DNA of 64,000 nt, taken from Curtobacterium oceanosedimentum (GTDB lineage Bacteria > Actinomycetota > Actinomycetes > Actinomycetales > Microbacteriaceae). Numbering within the stretch: position 1 is the first letter of the stretch; the number at the start of each line of letters is the position of its first letter. The notes under the pieces were generated by a model, which worked only from the letters and a program-made list of their open reading frames with translations, had not been told where the DNA came from and ran no database searches. The stretch lies in NCBI RefSeq assembly GCF_020297365.1, contig NZ_JAIXIG010000001.1, positions 1 through 64,000 of the forward strand, written 5' to 3'. Shown here in pieces: positions 25,739 to 34,941 of the stretch. The position numbers and the translations under genes are program-made.

Positions 25739-27193
25739 GTGAGCAGCGCGAACGGAACGATCACGAGCCTGGTGCCCGCCAGGATGGACAGACTGCCGTG
25801 GACCCGGTTCCACTGGAGCGTGGTGGTGGGTCTGGGGGTGTCGTGGATCCTCGACGGTCTGGAGATCCAGATCGTGTCGAACGCCGGGTTCCAGGCCGAC
25901 CTGGACCTGTCGACGCAGCAGGTGACCCTGCTCGGCACCATCTACCTGGTCGGCCAGGTCGTCGGTGCACTGGTGTTCGGGCGCATGTCCGACCGGCTGG
26001 GGCGCCGGAAGCTCTTCATCCTGACGCTGGCGATCTACCTGATCGGTTCCGGCATCGCCGGACTCGCGCAGGACTTCTGGTTCCTGGCGGCCTTCCGGTT
26101 CGTCGCCGGGCTCGGCATCGGCGGCGAGTACGCGGCGATCAACTCCGCGATCGACGAGCTCATCCCGGCGAAGTACCGCGGGCACGTCGACATCGCCATC
26201 AACGGGACCTACTGGGGCGGTGCCGCGCTCGGTGCCTTCGCGAACATCTACCTGCTCGACACGTCGTACTTCGCCGAGAGCGTCGGCTGGCGCATCGGCT
26301 TCTTCCTCGGCCCGGTGCTCGGCATCGCGATCATCTTCCTGCGCCGGCACATCCCGGAGAGTCCGCGCTGGCTCATGACGCACGGGCGCGAGGAGGAGGC
26401 CGAGGCGACCGTCGCCCGGATCGAGGCGTCGGTGGAGCAGGCGACCGGCCAGCGCCTGCCGGAGGTCGACCGGTCGAAGGCGATGACGGTCACGCCCACC
26501 GACCGCGTGGGCTTCCTGACCATCGCGCGCGTGCTGCTGCGGCAGTACCCGACCCGCACCTTGGTCGGCGCGACCATGATGATCACGCAGGCGTTCCTGT
26601 ACAACGCGATCTTCTTCACCTACGCGCTGGTGCTCACGAACTTCTTCGGGCTGAAGACCGCGGAGACGGCGGTCTACTTCTTCCCGTTCGCGATCGGGAA
26701 CCTGCTCGGGCCGATCATCCTCGGTCGGTTCTTCGACACCTGGGGTCGGCGCCAGATGATCTTCCTGACCTACCTGGTGTCGGGGCTCGTGCTCGCGACC
26801 TCGGCGTTCCTGTTCCGGGCCGACGCCATCTCGGCCACTGTGCAGGTCGCGTTCTGGTGCGTGTCGTTCTTCTTCGCCTCGGCCGGGGCGTCGAGCGCGT
26901 ACCTGACCGTCAGCGAGATCTTCCCGCTCGAGCTGCGGTCGCAGGCCATCTCGTACTTCTTCGCCCTCGCGCAGATCTTCGGTGCCGTCGCCCCCGCGAT
27001 CTACGGCGCGTTCATCGGGGACGGGTCCTCGCGTGAACCGCTGTTCTGGGGGTACCTGCTCGGATCGGCGGTGATGATCGCGGGCGGGGTCGTCGCGCTC
27101 GTGTTCGGTGTCGACGCGGCGCGCAAGGGCCTGGAGGACGTGACGCAACCCCTGTCGGTGCTCACCGGGGAGGCGGAGCGCGGGCGACGCTGA
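25739..27193 (+). CDS. MFS transporter, sugar/metabolite:H+ symporter type
   Basis: 484 residues from a GTG. Twelve helices are evident, with the family loops GRMSDRLGRRKLFI after helix 2 and GRFFDTWGRRQMIF in the second half, and RHIPESPRWLM after helix 6. GIGGEYAAINSAIDELIPAKYRG is found in the branch with aromatic-acid and metabolite:H+ symporters. Substrate unknown. The GntR-like gene downstream on the same strand may regulate it. Confidence 0.85.
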   Translation: MSSANGTITSLVPARMDRLPWTRFHWSVVVGLGVSWILDGLEIQIVSNAGFQADLDLSTQQVTLLGTIYLVGQVVGALVFGRMSDRLGRRKLFILTLAIYLIGSGIAGLAQDFWFLAAFRFVAGLGIGGEYAAINSAIDELIPAKYRGHVDIAINGTYWGGAALGAFANIYLLDTSYFAESVGWRIGFFLGPVLGIAIIFLRRHIPESPRWLMTHGREEEAEATVARIEASVEQATGQRLPEVDRSKAMTVTPTDRVGFLTIARVLLRQYPTRTLVGATMMITQAFLYNAIFFTYALVLTNFFGLKTAETAVYFFPFAIGNLLGPIILGRFFDTWGRRQMIFLTYLVSGLVLATSAFLFRADAISATVQVAFWCVSFFFASAGASSAYLTVSEIFPLELRSQAISYFFALAQIFGAVAPAIYGAFIGDGSSREPLFWGYLLGSAVMIAGGVVALVFGVDAARKGLEDVTQPLSVLTGEAERGRR

Positions 27194-27355
27194 GGCGGGG
27201 CGCCGACATTTCGTATCCGGAGTGTTTAGCGGCGTCGACGCGGCGCTGTCAGGGTTCGTCCATGGCACTCCTCCACAGCGCGACCTCGGCGGCACCGATC
27301 CACGGCGGCGGTGACGCTCCCCTCGGGCGGTCCGTCCGTGCGTGAGCCTGGCGTG

Positions 27356-28036
27356 ATGGAGTACACACCCCTCCGGGCCACGGTCGGTGACCTCGACCCG
27401 CACGGTCTGCGCCGCAGCCTGCTCCGCGACGCGGTCTTCCTCCGCCTGCTCGACAACGTCCTGCGGGGGGAGTACCGCCGCGGTCAGCGTCTGCGTCTCG
27501 ACACCCTGGCGTCGGACATGCGGGTCTCGCGGACGCCCGTGCGCGAAGCCCTGGTCACCCTCGAGTCCCTGCAGCTCCTCACGGTGCAGCGGTACGTCGG
27601 GGTCGTCATCTCGCAGTGGTCCGTCGAGCAGATGGTCGAGCGCGTCCGGATCGCGCGGACGATGCTCGCCGACCCACCCTCGAGCACCCCGGCGACGGAC
27701 GACCGGTTCGACACCACGTGCCTGCGCGGCTGCTGGACCGAGGCCGGCGCCTTCGCCGAGCTGGGCGCCTGGTACCTGCGGCGGCGTGGCTCGTCGGTGA
27801 GTGCGGAGTGGGTGCTGTCGCAGCGCATCGTGCTCGACATGTTCTTCACCGACGACGTCGCCCTGGCGAACGGCATCGACGCCGCGGTCGACCGTCGGCG
27901 TCGGGTCGAACTCGTGGAGCGGGCGGCCGAGGCTGCCCAGCGCGATGCCCTCGACGACTGCGCGGCGGCGCTGCTCGACCTGGCGGCGACCCTGATCGGG
28001 CTGCCCGGTCGCTTCCGCACGGTCGTCCCGGCCTGA
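27356..28036 (+). CDS. GntR-family transcriptional regulator
   Basis: About 226 residues from the ATG at 27356; GTG codons at 27353 and 27311 are in frame and none has a clear ribosome site. The winged helix is clear: LRLLDNVLRGEYRRGQRLRLDTLASDMRVSRTPVREALVTLE, about residues 26-66. The C-terminal helical part is short and diverged from standard FCD domains; the usual metal-binding His residues are not apparent. It lies between the MFS gene and the LCP gene. Its targets are unknown. Confidence 0.75.
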   Translation: MEYTPLRATVGDLDPHGLRRSLLRDAVFLRLLDNVLRGEYRRGQRLRLDTLASDMRVSRTPVREALVTLESLQLLTVQRYVGVVISQWSVEQMVERVRIARTMLADPPSSTPATDDRFDTTCLRGCWTEAGAFAELGAWYLRRRGSSVSAEWVLSQRIVLDMFFTDDVALANGIDAAVDRRRRVELVERAAEAAQRDALDDCAAALLDLAATLIGLPGRFRTVVPA

Positions 28037-28137
28037 CGGTCGGGGCCGCGGCCGGCCTGTCGCCGGTCGCGGGTGCTCCGCGGGACCTTCGCACTGGATC
28101 GTCAGGGAGCCGCGTGGCACGCTGGACCGGTTGCCGT

Positions 28138-28209
28138 CCCGTCGTGTCCATCGACGGGTGCGCCCGTCGTGCCCGTCGACGGGGCTGCCCCGTCGTGTCC
28201 GTCGACGGA
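28138..28209. repeat. Three tandem 21-bp hairpin repeats upstream of the LCP gene
   Basis: Three near-identical units start at 28138, 28163 and 28189, a spacing of 25-26 nt. Each has CCCGTCG and CGACGGG (or CGACGGA) as 7-bp arms round a 7-nt loop (TGTCCAT, TGCCCGT, TGTCCGT). A weaker fourth copy begins near 28216. The array ends about 35 nt before the LCP start. It may be a leader structure or multi-copy operator. Confidence 0.7.
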
Positions 28210-28245
28210 GCGTGTGCGGCGTGTCCACCGACGACAGGAGTGCCC

Positions 28246-29586
28246 GTGCCCGACGTCCGCGATCGATCCCACCGCATGAACCGAGCGGACGGGATCGCAC
28301 GGCACGGACGTCTGCCGCGGTCGTCCCCCTTCGGCGCCGCCGCCAAGCTCGTCTCGGGGGTCGTCGCTGTGGCGCTCGTGAGCACGGCGTCCGTCGGCGC
28401 CATCGCCGCGAAGCAGGTGTCGGACGACCTCGGCGACGGCGTCGCGATCGAGGGCCAGCCCGCACCCCGGTCGAACGGCACCAGGGCTCCGTCGCTCGAC
28501 GCGTACGAGGGCGGCTTCAACATGCTCGTCGTGGGCACCGACAACGACCCGGAGCAGAGCGCCGCGTTCGGGGAGCGGGACGCCACCCTGAACGACGTCA
28601 ACATCCTGCTCCACGTCTCCGCCGACCACACCAACGCGACCGCGGTGAGCATCCCGCGCGACCTGGTGACACCGATCCCCGCGTGCAGGAAGACCGACGG
28701 CTCCGGCACGGCTCCGGCGATGGCGGCGCAGCCGATCAACACCTCCTTCGGAGAGGGCGGCCTGAACTGCGTCACGCAGACGGTGCAGGGGCTGACCGGG
28801 CTGGACATCCAGTACTCGGCGGCGGTGTCGTTCAAGGGGGTCATCGAGATGTCGAACGCGATCGGCGGCGTGCCCGTCTGCGTCGCGCAGCCGGTCCGCG
28901 ACCCGTACACCGGGCTCGACCTGCCGGCGGGCACCTCGACGCTGCAGGGTGACGAGGCACTCGCCTTCCTGCGGACCCGCCACGGCGTCGGCGACGGCTC
29001 CGACCTCGGGCGCATCTCGAGCCAGCAGGTGTTCCTGTCGTCGCTGCTCCGCACCGTGAAGTCGAACGACACGCTCGGCTCGCCGGCCCGGCTGTACAAG
29101 CTGGCGCGGGCGGCGGCGTCGAACATGCAGCTGTCCCAGAGCCTGAACGACATCCCGACCATGGTGCAGATGGGCCTGGCGCTGCGCAGTCTGCCGCTGG
29201 CGCAGGTGAACTTCGTGCAGTACCCGGGCACGACCGGCGGCACCGGGGTCTACGAGGGCAAGGTCGAGCCGACGACGTACCTGGCCGACCGGTTGTTCGC
29301 CAAGATCAAGGCCGACGAGTCGTTCTCACTCGGGGCCGACAGCACGGGCATCGGGTCCGAGACGAGTCCGTCGCAGCCGAGCGCGGCCCCGTCCGCACCT
29401 GCTGCGCCGTCGTCGCCCGCTGCCCCGTCCGCCCCCGCTGCTTCGTCGTCGCCCGCCGCTGCGCCGTCCGGCGGCACCGCGTCGTCGGCCGCTCCCCGCA
29501 CCCCCTCGGCCACGCCCGAGACCATCGACGGGCTCGAGGGCCAGTCGGCCGACCAGCGGACCTGCTCCAAGGCGTTCGGGTACTGA
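28246..29586 (+). CDS. LytR-CpsA-Psr (LCP) family cell-wall ligase
   Basis: 446 residues from a GTG with AGGAG at 28236-28240. One N-terminal membrane helix (about 33-55) anchors an extracytoplasmic LCP domain: DATLNDVNILLHVSADHTNATAVSIPRDL and LRTRHGVGDGSDLGRISSQQ carry the Asp and Arg residues that bind lipid pyrophosphate. LCP enzymes attach polymers such as teichoic acid or arabinogalactan-type glycans to peptidoglycan. The last 80 residues are Ala/Ser/Pro-rich, likely to span the wall. Confidence 0.9.
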   Translation: MPDVRDRSHRMNRADGIARHGRLPRSSPFGAAAKLVSGVVAVALVSTASVGAIAAKQVSDDLGDGVAIEGQPAPRSNGTRAPSLDAYEGGFNMLVVGTDNDPEQSAAFGERDATLNDVNILLHVSADHTNATAVSIPRDLVTPIPACRKTDGSGTAPAMAAQPINTSFGEGGLNCVTQTVQGLTGLDIQYSAAVSFKGVIEMSNAIGGVPVCVAQPVRDPYTGLDLPAGTSTLQGDEALAFLRTRHGVGDGSDLGRISSQQVFLSSLLRTVKSNDTLGSPARLYKLARAAASNMQLSQSLNDIPTMVQMGLALRSLPLAQVNFVQYPGTTGGTGVYEGKVEPTTYLADRLFAKIKADESFSLGADSTGIGSETSPSQPSAAPSAPAAPSSPAAPSAPAASSSPAAAPSGGTASSAAPRTPSATPETIDGLEGQSADQRTCSKAFGY

Positions 29587-29635
29587 CGGCGGGCCGGCGG
29601 GGCCGCCGCGCGTCGACCCGCCCCTGAACGCAGGA

Positions 29636-29666
29636 ACGGGGGCGCGGTGGTGGGCCGCGCCCCCGT
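29636..29666 (+). terminator. Terminator after the LCP gene
   Basis: ACGGGGGCGCGG (29636-29647) and its exact complement (29655-29666) form a 12-bp stem with a 7-nt loop, 50 nt after the LCP stop. The T-run is lacking, as is usual for high-GC actinobacteria. Between here and the tRNA (29667-29885) I find no gene; one small inverted repeat (GTCCCC/GGGGAC near 29826-29843) is present. Confidence 0.7.
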
Positions 29667-29885
29667 GGAAGTCGCTCCCCGAGCGGCGCCGGGCGATCGG
29701 GCGCGCCGGGCCGACTCGGAGAGCGACGTCGGGTGCTGTGTCGCGACGACGGGGACGAGCCCCGGAACGTGATTGCCGCGTCCCGACGATGCTATGCAGC
29801 GGGGTACACCGCGACAACCCCCTGGTGTCCCCACTTCAGGGGACTGCGTTCCCCGGCCCGTGCCACGCGCGGGTGCGGCGTCGGG

Positions 29886-29914
29886 TCGAGAGTCGTCCGG
29901 TCCTCCTGTATGGT
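29886..29914 (+). promoter_or_regulatory. Candidate tRNA-Ser promoter
   Basis: TCGAGA (29886-29891) and TATGGT (29909-29914) are 17 nt apart, and the -10 is preceded by TG (extended -10). The tRNA starts 26 nt downstream. Match quality is moderate. Confidence 0.4.
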
Positions 29915-29939
29915 GGTCGCAGCGCTCGCGAGAGTGCTT

Positions 29940-30029
29940 GGAGACGTCGCATAGTCCGGCCGAGTGCACCACCCTGCTAAGGTGGAGTCCCCTTTGAGGG
30001 GACCGAGGGTTCAAATCCCTCCGTCTCCG
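29940..30029 (+). tRNA. tRNA-Ser(GCU)
   Basis: Acceptor arms GGAGACG (29940-29946) and CGTCTCC (30022-30028) pair fully. The anticodon stem CCACC/GGTGG encloses the loop CTGCTAA, giving anticodon GCT, which reads AGC/AGU serine codons. A long variable arm (GTCCCC..GGGGAC) marks it as a class II tRNA, and the T-loop is GGTTCAAAT. The discriminator is G; CCA is not encoded. Confidence 0.95.
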
Positions 30030-30035
30030 CACCAC

Positions 30036-30069
30036 ACGAAACCCCGGTCCGACAGGACCGGGGTTTCGT
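30036..30069 (+). terminator. Terminator after tRNA-Ser
   Basis: ACGAAACCCCGGTCC (30036-30050) and its exact complement (30055-30069) make a 15-bp stem with the loop GACA. The lower stem contains an A-run opposite a T-run, so it can serve as a factor-independent terminator. Confidence 0.9.
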
Positions 30070-30099
30070 CGTTCCGCTCGCGGCCACGGTCGGCGCGCC

Positions 30100-30157
30100 G
30101 GACGGGAGGCCCGGACCACGCGGGCAGACCCGCTCACGTCATCCGGGCCTCCCGTCC
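30100..30157. repeat. GGAGGC...GCCTCC palindrome, element 5
   Basis: GGACGGGAGGCCCGGA (30100-30115) has its exact complement at 30142-30157. The 26-nt loop contains its own small stem (GCGGG/CCCGC, 30120-30133). It lies between the tRNA terminator and the moxR promoter, where nothing remains to be terminated. Confidence 0.75.
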
Positions 30158-30244
30158 ACTGCGCACTGCGGCGCACGGACCGTCTGCCTGTCACCGGGCC
30201 GATGTAGCATGCACGACACCTGTCCCGCGACGATGGAGCCCTGC

Positions 30245-31237
30245 GTGCCGGAGCCGACCGACCCCACCTTCCCGCTCGAACACATCCGAGCGGTGGGTGA
30301 CGACATCGTGGCCTCCGTCTCCACGGTGATCGACGGCAAGACGGACGCCATCCGCACCGCGCTCACCGTGATGCTCGCCGAGGGACACCTGCTGGTCGAG
30401 GACGTCCCCGGGGTCGGCAAGACGGTGCTCGCCCGGGCGCTCGGCGCCTCGGTCGGTGGGTCCGTGAACCGTATCCAGTTCACGTCGGACATGCTGCCGT
30501 CGGACGTCACCGGCGTGAACATCTTCGACCAGTCGTCCGGCACGTTCCGGTTCTCGCCCGGGCCGGTCTTCGCGAACGTCGTCATCGGCGACGAGATCAA
30601 CCGCACCAGCCCGAAGACCCAGTCGGCCCTGCTCGAGGCGATGGCCGAGTCCCAGGTCACCGTCGACGGCGTCACCCGGCAGCTCGACCGGCCGTTCATG
30701 ATCGTCGCGACGCAGAACCCGATCGACATGGAGGGCACGTACCCGCTGCCCGAGGCCCAGCGCGACCGCTTCATGGCCCGCATCGCGATGGGGTACCCGA
30801 GCGTCGACGCCGAACGGCAGATGCTCGCGAACCGCGGCGGCAGCGACCCCTTGTCGCGCCTGCGGCCGATCGTCGACGTCGGCACGCTGCGGCAGGTCAT
30901 CGAGACCGTCGCGCGGGTGCACATCGCTCCCGACGTCGAGGCCTACATCGTCGCGATCGTCCGCGCGACCCGGACCCACCCCGACCTCGTGCTCGGCGCC
31001 AGCCCGCGTGCGACCCTGCACCTGGCGCAGGCGGCCCGTGCGCACGCGGCCCTGCTCGGTCGTCCGTTCGTCACGCCGGACGACGTCGCCGCGCTGGCGC
31101 CGATCGTGCTGGCGCACCGGCTCGTGCCGGTCGCCCGCGGCCTCGGCGGCGCCGCCGAGGACACCGTGCGCGAGATCGTCGTCCGCATCGTCTCGGACAC
31201 CGCGATCCCGTTCACGGCGACCCCCGTCCGCTCCTGA
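30245..31237 (+). CDS. MoxR-type AAA+ ATPase
   Basis: 330 residues from a GTG with GGAG at 30236-30239; in-frame ATGs at 30209 and 30233 lie further up, but a -10-like TAGCAT overlaps the first, favouring the GTG. Walker A is DVPGVGKT, Walker B VVIGDEINR, and MIVATQNPIDMEGTYPLPEAQ is the MoxR signature. MoxR ATPases act as chaperones for substrate maturation with DUF58/VWA partners. It overlaps the DUF58 gene by one base and heads a three-gene operon with a transglutaminase. Confidence 0.92.
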   Translation: MPEPTDPTFPLEHIRAVGDDIVASVSTVIDGKTDAIRTALTVMLAEGHLLVEDVPGVGKTVLARALGASVGGSVNRIQFTSDMLPSDVTGVNIFDQSSGTFRFSPGPVFANVVIGDEINRTSPKTQSALLEAMAESQVTVDGVTRQLDRPFMIVATQNPIDMEGTYPLPEAQRDRFMARIAMGYPSVDAERQMLANRGGSDPLSRLRPIVDVGTLRQVIETVARVHIAPDVEAYIVAIVRATRTHPDLVLGASPRATLHLAQAARAHAALLGRPFVTPDDVAALAPIVLAHRLVPVARGLGGAAEDTVREIVVRIVSDTAIPFTATPVRS

Positions 31238-32568
31238 TGGCCGGCCGGTCGGCGTCGTCGTCGGTCCTGCGACGAGCGGGAGCCGCGCGCTCGACGTCGC
31301 GCCGGTACGCCCGCCGCGGGTTCGCCCTGCTGCGCCGCACCCCGTTCCCCCGACCGACGGTGCGGGGGTGGACGGTGATCGCCGTCGGGATCGGCCTGGT
31401 CGGCGGCGGACTCGTCGGCACCACGAGCGTGGCGGTCTCGGCCGGGCTCCTGCTGCTCGTGCTCGTCGTGCTCGGCATCGTCACGGCGTTCGTCGTCGCG
31501 GCACCGCTCCGCGGGACACGGAGCACCGCGCGGGCGATCGTGCAGGTCGGTGAGGTGTACCGCGAGCGCATCACCCTCGGCGGCACGAGCCTGCCGATCG
31601 GCCCCCGGGCGACGCTGCTCGTCCGGGAACAGCTCGACGACGCCTTCGCGAGCGCCTCGGACGCCGAGACGTACGCCCAGGTGGGCCCGGGCCTGCCCCC
31701 GGCGGTGCTCGACGTCGAGGCGCTCGCCGTGCACCGGGGGCGTTCCCTGGTCGGCCCCGTCACGATCCGCGTCGAGGACCCCTTCGGGCTGCTCCGCATC
31801 GACCGTCCCGTGGTCGCCGCCGAGGAGGTCGTCGTCGTCCCCGCCTCGGCCCCCATCGGTGCCATCGACGCCGGTGCCCTCGCCGGTGCCGTCTCCGCCG
31901 ACGAGGGACGGGTCGGTCAGGGCGGGTCCGCCGACGACAGCGAGCTCCGTCCGTACCGGCCGGGCGACCCGATCCGCCGGGTGCACTGGGCGCAGAGCGC
32001 ACGTCGGGGCGAACTGCACGTCCGCCAGACGACGCAGGCCCAGCCGCCCGAGGCCGTGATCGCGCTCGACGTCCGCCGCGAGTCGTACCAGCGCCTCGGC
32101 CGCGAGGACCTCGCCGAGATCTCGGACCTCGGCGGCGACCAGGCGTTCGAACACGCCGTCGTGGTGGCCGCGAGCGTCGCCCGGGCCCTCGCGGCGCGGA
32201 CCTCGCGCGTCGTCCTGGTCAGCGACGGTCCCGACGGGAGCACCCGGCACACCGGGGACGTCGGCGGCCTGACCGACGTCCTGGTGGGCCTGGCGGACGT
32301 CCGACTGCGAACCGACGCCCGCGAGGTCACCGACGTCCTGCCCGAGGTCCGCGGTCGCGACGTCCACGGCATGACGGCCGTGGTCACCGGTGCCTGCTCG
32401 GTGGAACAGGCCGCTCAGCTCGTCAGCGCGACGAGCGGGTCGAGCCGGGGCATCATGGCGACCATCGTGCCGCCGGACCCGGTGGTCCGGGGGATCCTCG
32501 ACCGTGCCGGCTGGCGCACCCTCGTGGTGCCCGTCGCCGGTGCCACACCGTCCGGAGCCGCACGGTGA
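31237..32568 (+). CDS. DUF58-domain membrane protein
   Basis: 443 residues; its ATG overlaps the moxR stop. Two membrane helices (about 45-90) precede a long soluble region. The DUF58 signature LRPYRPGDPIRRVHW lies near residue 245, and a VWA-like fold region follows (VIALDVRRESYQ). It is the standard MoxR partner. It overlaps the transglutaminase gene by four bases, indicating coupled translation. Confidence 0.9.
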   Translation: MAGRSASSSVLRRAGAARSTSRRYARRGFALLRRTPFPRPTVRGWTVIAVGIGLVGGGLVGTTSVAVSAGLLLLVLVVLGIVTAFVVAAPLRGTRSTARAIVQVGEVYRERITLGGTSLPIGPRATLLVREQLDDAFASASDAETYAQVGPGLPPAVLDVEALAVHRGRSLVGPVTIRVEDPFGLLRIDRPVVAAEEVVVVPASAPIGAIDAGALAGAVSADEGRVGQGGSADDSELRPYRPGDPIRRVHWAQSARRGELHVRQTTQAQPPEAVIALDVRRESYQRLGREDLAEISDLGGDQAFEHAVVVAASVARALAARTSRVVLVSDGPDGSTRHTGDVGGLTDVLVGLADVRLRTDAREVTDVLPEVRGRDVHGMTAVVTGACSVEQAAQLVSATSGSSRGIMATIVPPDPVVRGILDRAGWRTLVVPVAGATPSGAAR

Positions 32569-34922
32569 GCGGCGCCGCTGTGCCGACGCGCGGGCGGACC
32601 GACGTGCGCGAGATCCTCGACCGCGACGACGACCTCCGCGACGTCCCGAGCACGTGGGTGGTCGCGCTCGCCCCCGTGCCGGTCCTGATCGCCGCGCTCG
32701 CCATCCGTCCGCTCGTGCAGGGCACCGCGTGGTGGATCTCCGGGGTCGTGGTCGTCGCCGTGCTCGTCGGCGTGGTGCTGGCCGTGCGGCGCCGTGCGCC
32801 CGGGGTCCGGTTCGTGGCCCTGGTCGCCGCCGTGGTCGCGTGCTCCTGCGCCGCCGCACTGGTCAACGACGTCCAACCGCTCGGGTGGCTCGACGCCGAC
32901 GGGGCACTGGGGGAGACCCTGGCCGCGATCCGGCTCAACCCCGCGCCGCTGCCGCAGACCGATGCGATCCGGCTGATCGTGACCGTGTCGATCGGCTGGG
33001 TGGCGGCGGTCTCGCTGTTCGTCGCCGCCGTCGCGCGGATCCCGTCGCTCGCCGCGGCGCCCGCCCTGGTCATCCTCGTCGTGCCCGGCATCATCACCGG
33101 TCAGCCGGCGAGCACCCCGCTGGTGGTCGGCACGGCGGTGGCGTTCCTGGTGCTGCTCTGGCTGTCGGTCCGACCGGTGCAGCGAGCGGTACCGGCCGCC
33201 GTCGTCGGGGCGATCGGTCTGGTCGTCGCCGTCGGGCTGCCCGCGGTCGTCCCGCTCAACGCGGGCTGGCTGTCCGGCGTGACGGGTGCGATCCAGTCGC
33301 CGATCCAGCCCGGCCGGCCCGGCACCCTGCTCGAGCTCGGCGACGACCTGCGCCGCCCGAACGAGCTCGAGGTGTTCCGGTACCGGTCGTCGGACGGCCA
33401 GCCCGAGTACCTCAAGCTCGCCGACCTCGACGAGTTCGGCACGGGTGACTGGGTGCCGACGGTCACGAACGCCGCCGAGGCGGAGACCGCCGACCAGCAG
33501 CAGTGGGCCGAGGGCGTGAACCCGCGCCTGGCGACCCGCGGCGACGTGACCGTGCGGATCACCGGCCTGTCGAGCACCTACCTGCCCGTGCCGTCGGGGG
33601 CGGTCTCGATCGAGTCGCAGTCCACCAACCTCGACCTGTCGCAGTGGCGGTGGATGGGGAACTCGAGCACCGTCCGGTCGACGGGGGCGGCGACGGCCCG
33701 GGGCGCGATGTACGAGGTCTACGGCGCCTCCACCTTCGCGAACGAGTACCTCGACGCGGTCGCCGCCTCCGGTGCCCTCGGTCGGACCGACGGGCGGGGC
33801 TTCCGCGCACCGAGCGACGAGCAGCTCCGCACCGACCTGACCCTGCCGGACGACCTGCCGGAGAACATCTCGGCCGAGGCCGCCGACGTGTCCGCCGCCG
33901 CCACCGACGACTACGGGCGGGCCCGCGCCCTCGAGCAGTGGTTCCGGAGCGACCTGTTCACGTACTCCGAGACCGCGCCGGTGGAACAGGGCTACGACGG
34001 CGACAGCATGGACGTCGTCTCGACGTTCCTGCGCGTGCGCGAGGGGTACTGCGTGCACTACTCGTCGGCGATGGCCGTGATGGCCCGCTCGCTCGGCATC
34101 CCTTCGCGCATCGCGGTCGGCTACCGGGCGGGATCACCCCAGCCCGACGGCGAGTACGCCGTGTCGAACCGGCAGTTGCACTCCTGGCCCGAGCTGTACA
34201 TCGAGGGGGCCGGCTGGGTGGCGTTCGAGCCGACGCCCGACTCCGACGAGGCCGCTCCCAGCGAGGAGCCCTCGGCGTCCCCGACGGCCGTCACCCCGGA
34301 GACGCCGCTGCCGGCTCCCGAGCAGACCACCCCGGCCGACCCCTCGGCGTCGCCGACCCCGTCGGCGACGCCCGCTCCGGGCGCCGCGGGGGCGTCGGGC
34401 AGCGGTGGCGGTGGCCCCGCCGGGCTGCTGGTCGGGCTGCTGCTCGTCCTCGCCGTCCTGGTCGCGCCCGCTGCGGTGCGTGCCGCCCGGAGGCGTTCCC
34501 GATCGGCGGCGGTGGCGGCTGGACGGTCGCCCGCCGTGCAGGCCTGGCGCGAGGTGCTCGACGACGTCGCCGACCACGGGTACGCGCCCGGGGTCGCGCC
34601 GACCGGTGATGCCGCCGCGGTCGCGCGCACGGCCCGAGCGGTGCTCGGGCGCCTGCGGCCGACGCTGCCGGCCGCGGTGCTGCCGCACCTGGAGGCCGTG
34701 GTGGACGCGGTCGACCGCGAACGGTTCGCGGCCGACGGGGCGGCATTCGTCGACACGGGTGCGTTGACCCGCCACCTCCGGGAGGCCCGGTCTGCCCTGG
34801 ATGCGTCGGTGTCGGCCGCGCGGGTGGTGCGGTCGCGTCTGCTGCCGCCGAGCTTGCTGCCCTCGTCGGCGTGGTCCCACGACGGGCCGCGGCGCCGCGG
34901 GCGGGACCGCCGCACGGCCTGA
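32565..34922 (+). CDS. Membrane transglutaminase-like protein (DUF3488 type)
   Basis: 785 residues from a GTG. The first 240 residues hold about six membrane helices (DUF3488-type). An extracytoplasmic transglutaminase-like domain has catalytic Cys496 in GYCVHYSSAM and His539 in HSWPELY; the third acidic residue is in FEPTPD (556-559). A Pro/Ser/Thr-rich linker (570-620), one more membrane helix and a cytoplasmic helical tail follow. With MoxR and DUF58 it forms a conserved actinobacterial set. Its substrate, probably a cell-envelope protein or peptide, is not known. Confidence 0.9.
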   Translation: MSGAAVPTRGRTDVREILDRDDDLRDVPSTWVVALAPVPVLIAALAIRPLVQGTAWWISGVVVVAVLVGVVLAVRRRAPGVRFVALVAAVVACSCAAALVNDVQPLGWLDADGALGETLAAIRLNPAPLPQTDAIRLIVTVSIGWVAAVSLFVAAVARIPSLAAAPALVILVVPGIITGQPASTPLVVGTAVAFLVLLWLSVRPVQRAVPAAVVGAIGLVVAVGLPAVVPLNAGWLSGVTGAIQSPIQPGRPGTLLELGDDLRRPNELEVFRYRSSDGQPEYLKLADLDEFGTGDWVPTVTNAAEAETADQQQWAEGVNPRLATRGDVTVRITGLSSTYLPVPSGAVSIESQSTNLDLSQWRWMGNSSTVRSTGAATARGAMYEVYGASTFANEYLDAVAASGALGRTDGRGFRAPSDEQLRTDLTLPDDLPENISAEAADVSAAATDDYGRARALEQWFRSDLFTYSETAPVEQGYDGDSMDVVSTFLRVREGYCVHYSSAMAVMARSLGIPSRIAVGYRAGSPQPDGEYAVSNRQLHSWPELYIEGAGWVAFEPTPDSDEAAPSEEPSASPTAVTPETPLPAPEQTTPADPSASPTPSATPAPGAAGASGSGGGGPAGLLVGLLLVLAVLVAPAAVRAARRRSRSAAVAAGRSPAVQAWREVLDDVADHGYAPGVAPTGDAAAVARTARAVLGRLRPTLPAAVLPHLEAVVDAVDRERFAADGAAFVDTGALTRHLREARSALDASVSAARVVRSRLLPPSLLPSSAWSHDGPRRRGRDRRTA

Positions 34923-34941
34923 CGCCGGCGGCAGACCAGGC

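Noticed and set aside
28138-28245. Tandem repeats before the LCP gene considered as a CRISPR array.
   Set aside because: Only three units, with 4-5-nt gaps rather than unique spacers of about 30 nt, and no cas genes nearby.
29800-29860. Possible second, partial tRNA upstream of tRNA-Ser because of a GTCCCC/GGGGAC stem like its variable arm.
   Set aside because: No acceptor, D or T arm can be built around it.
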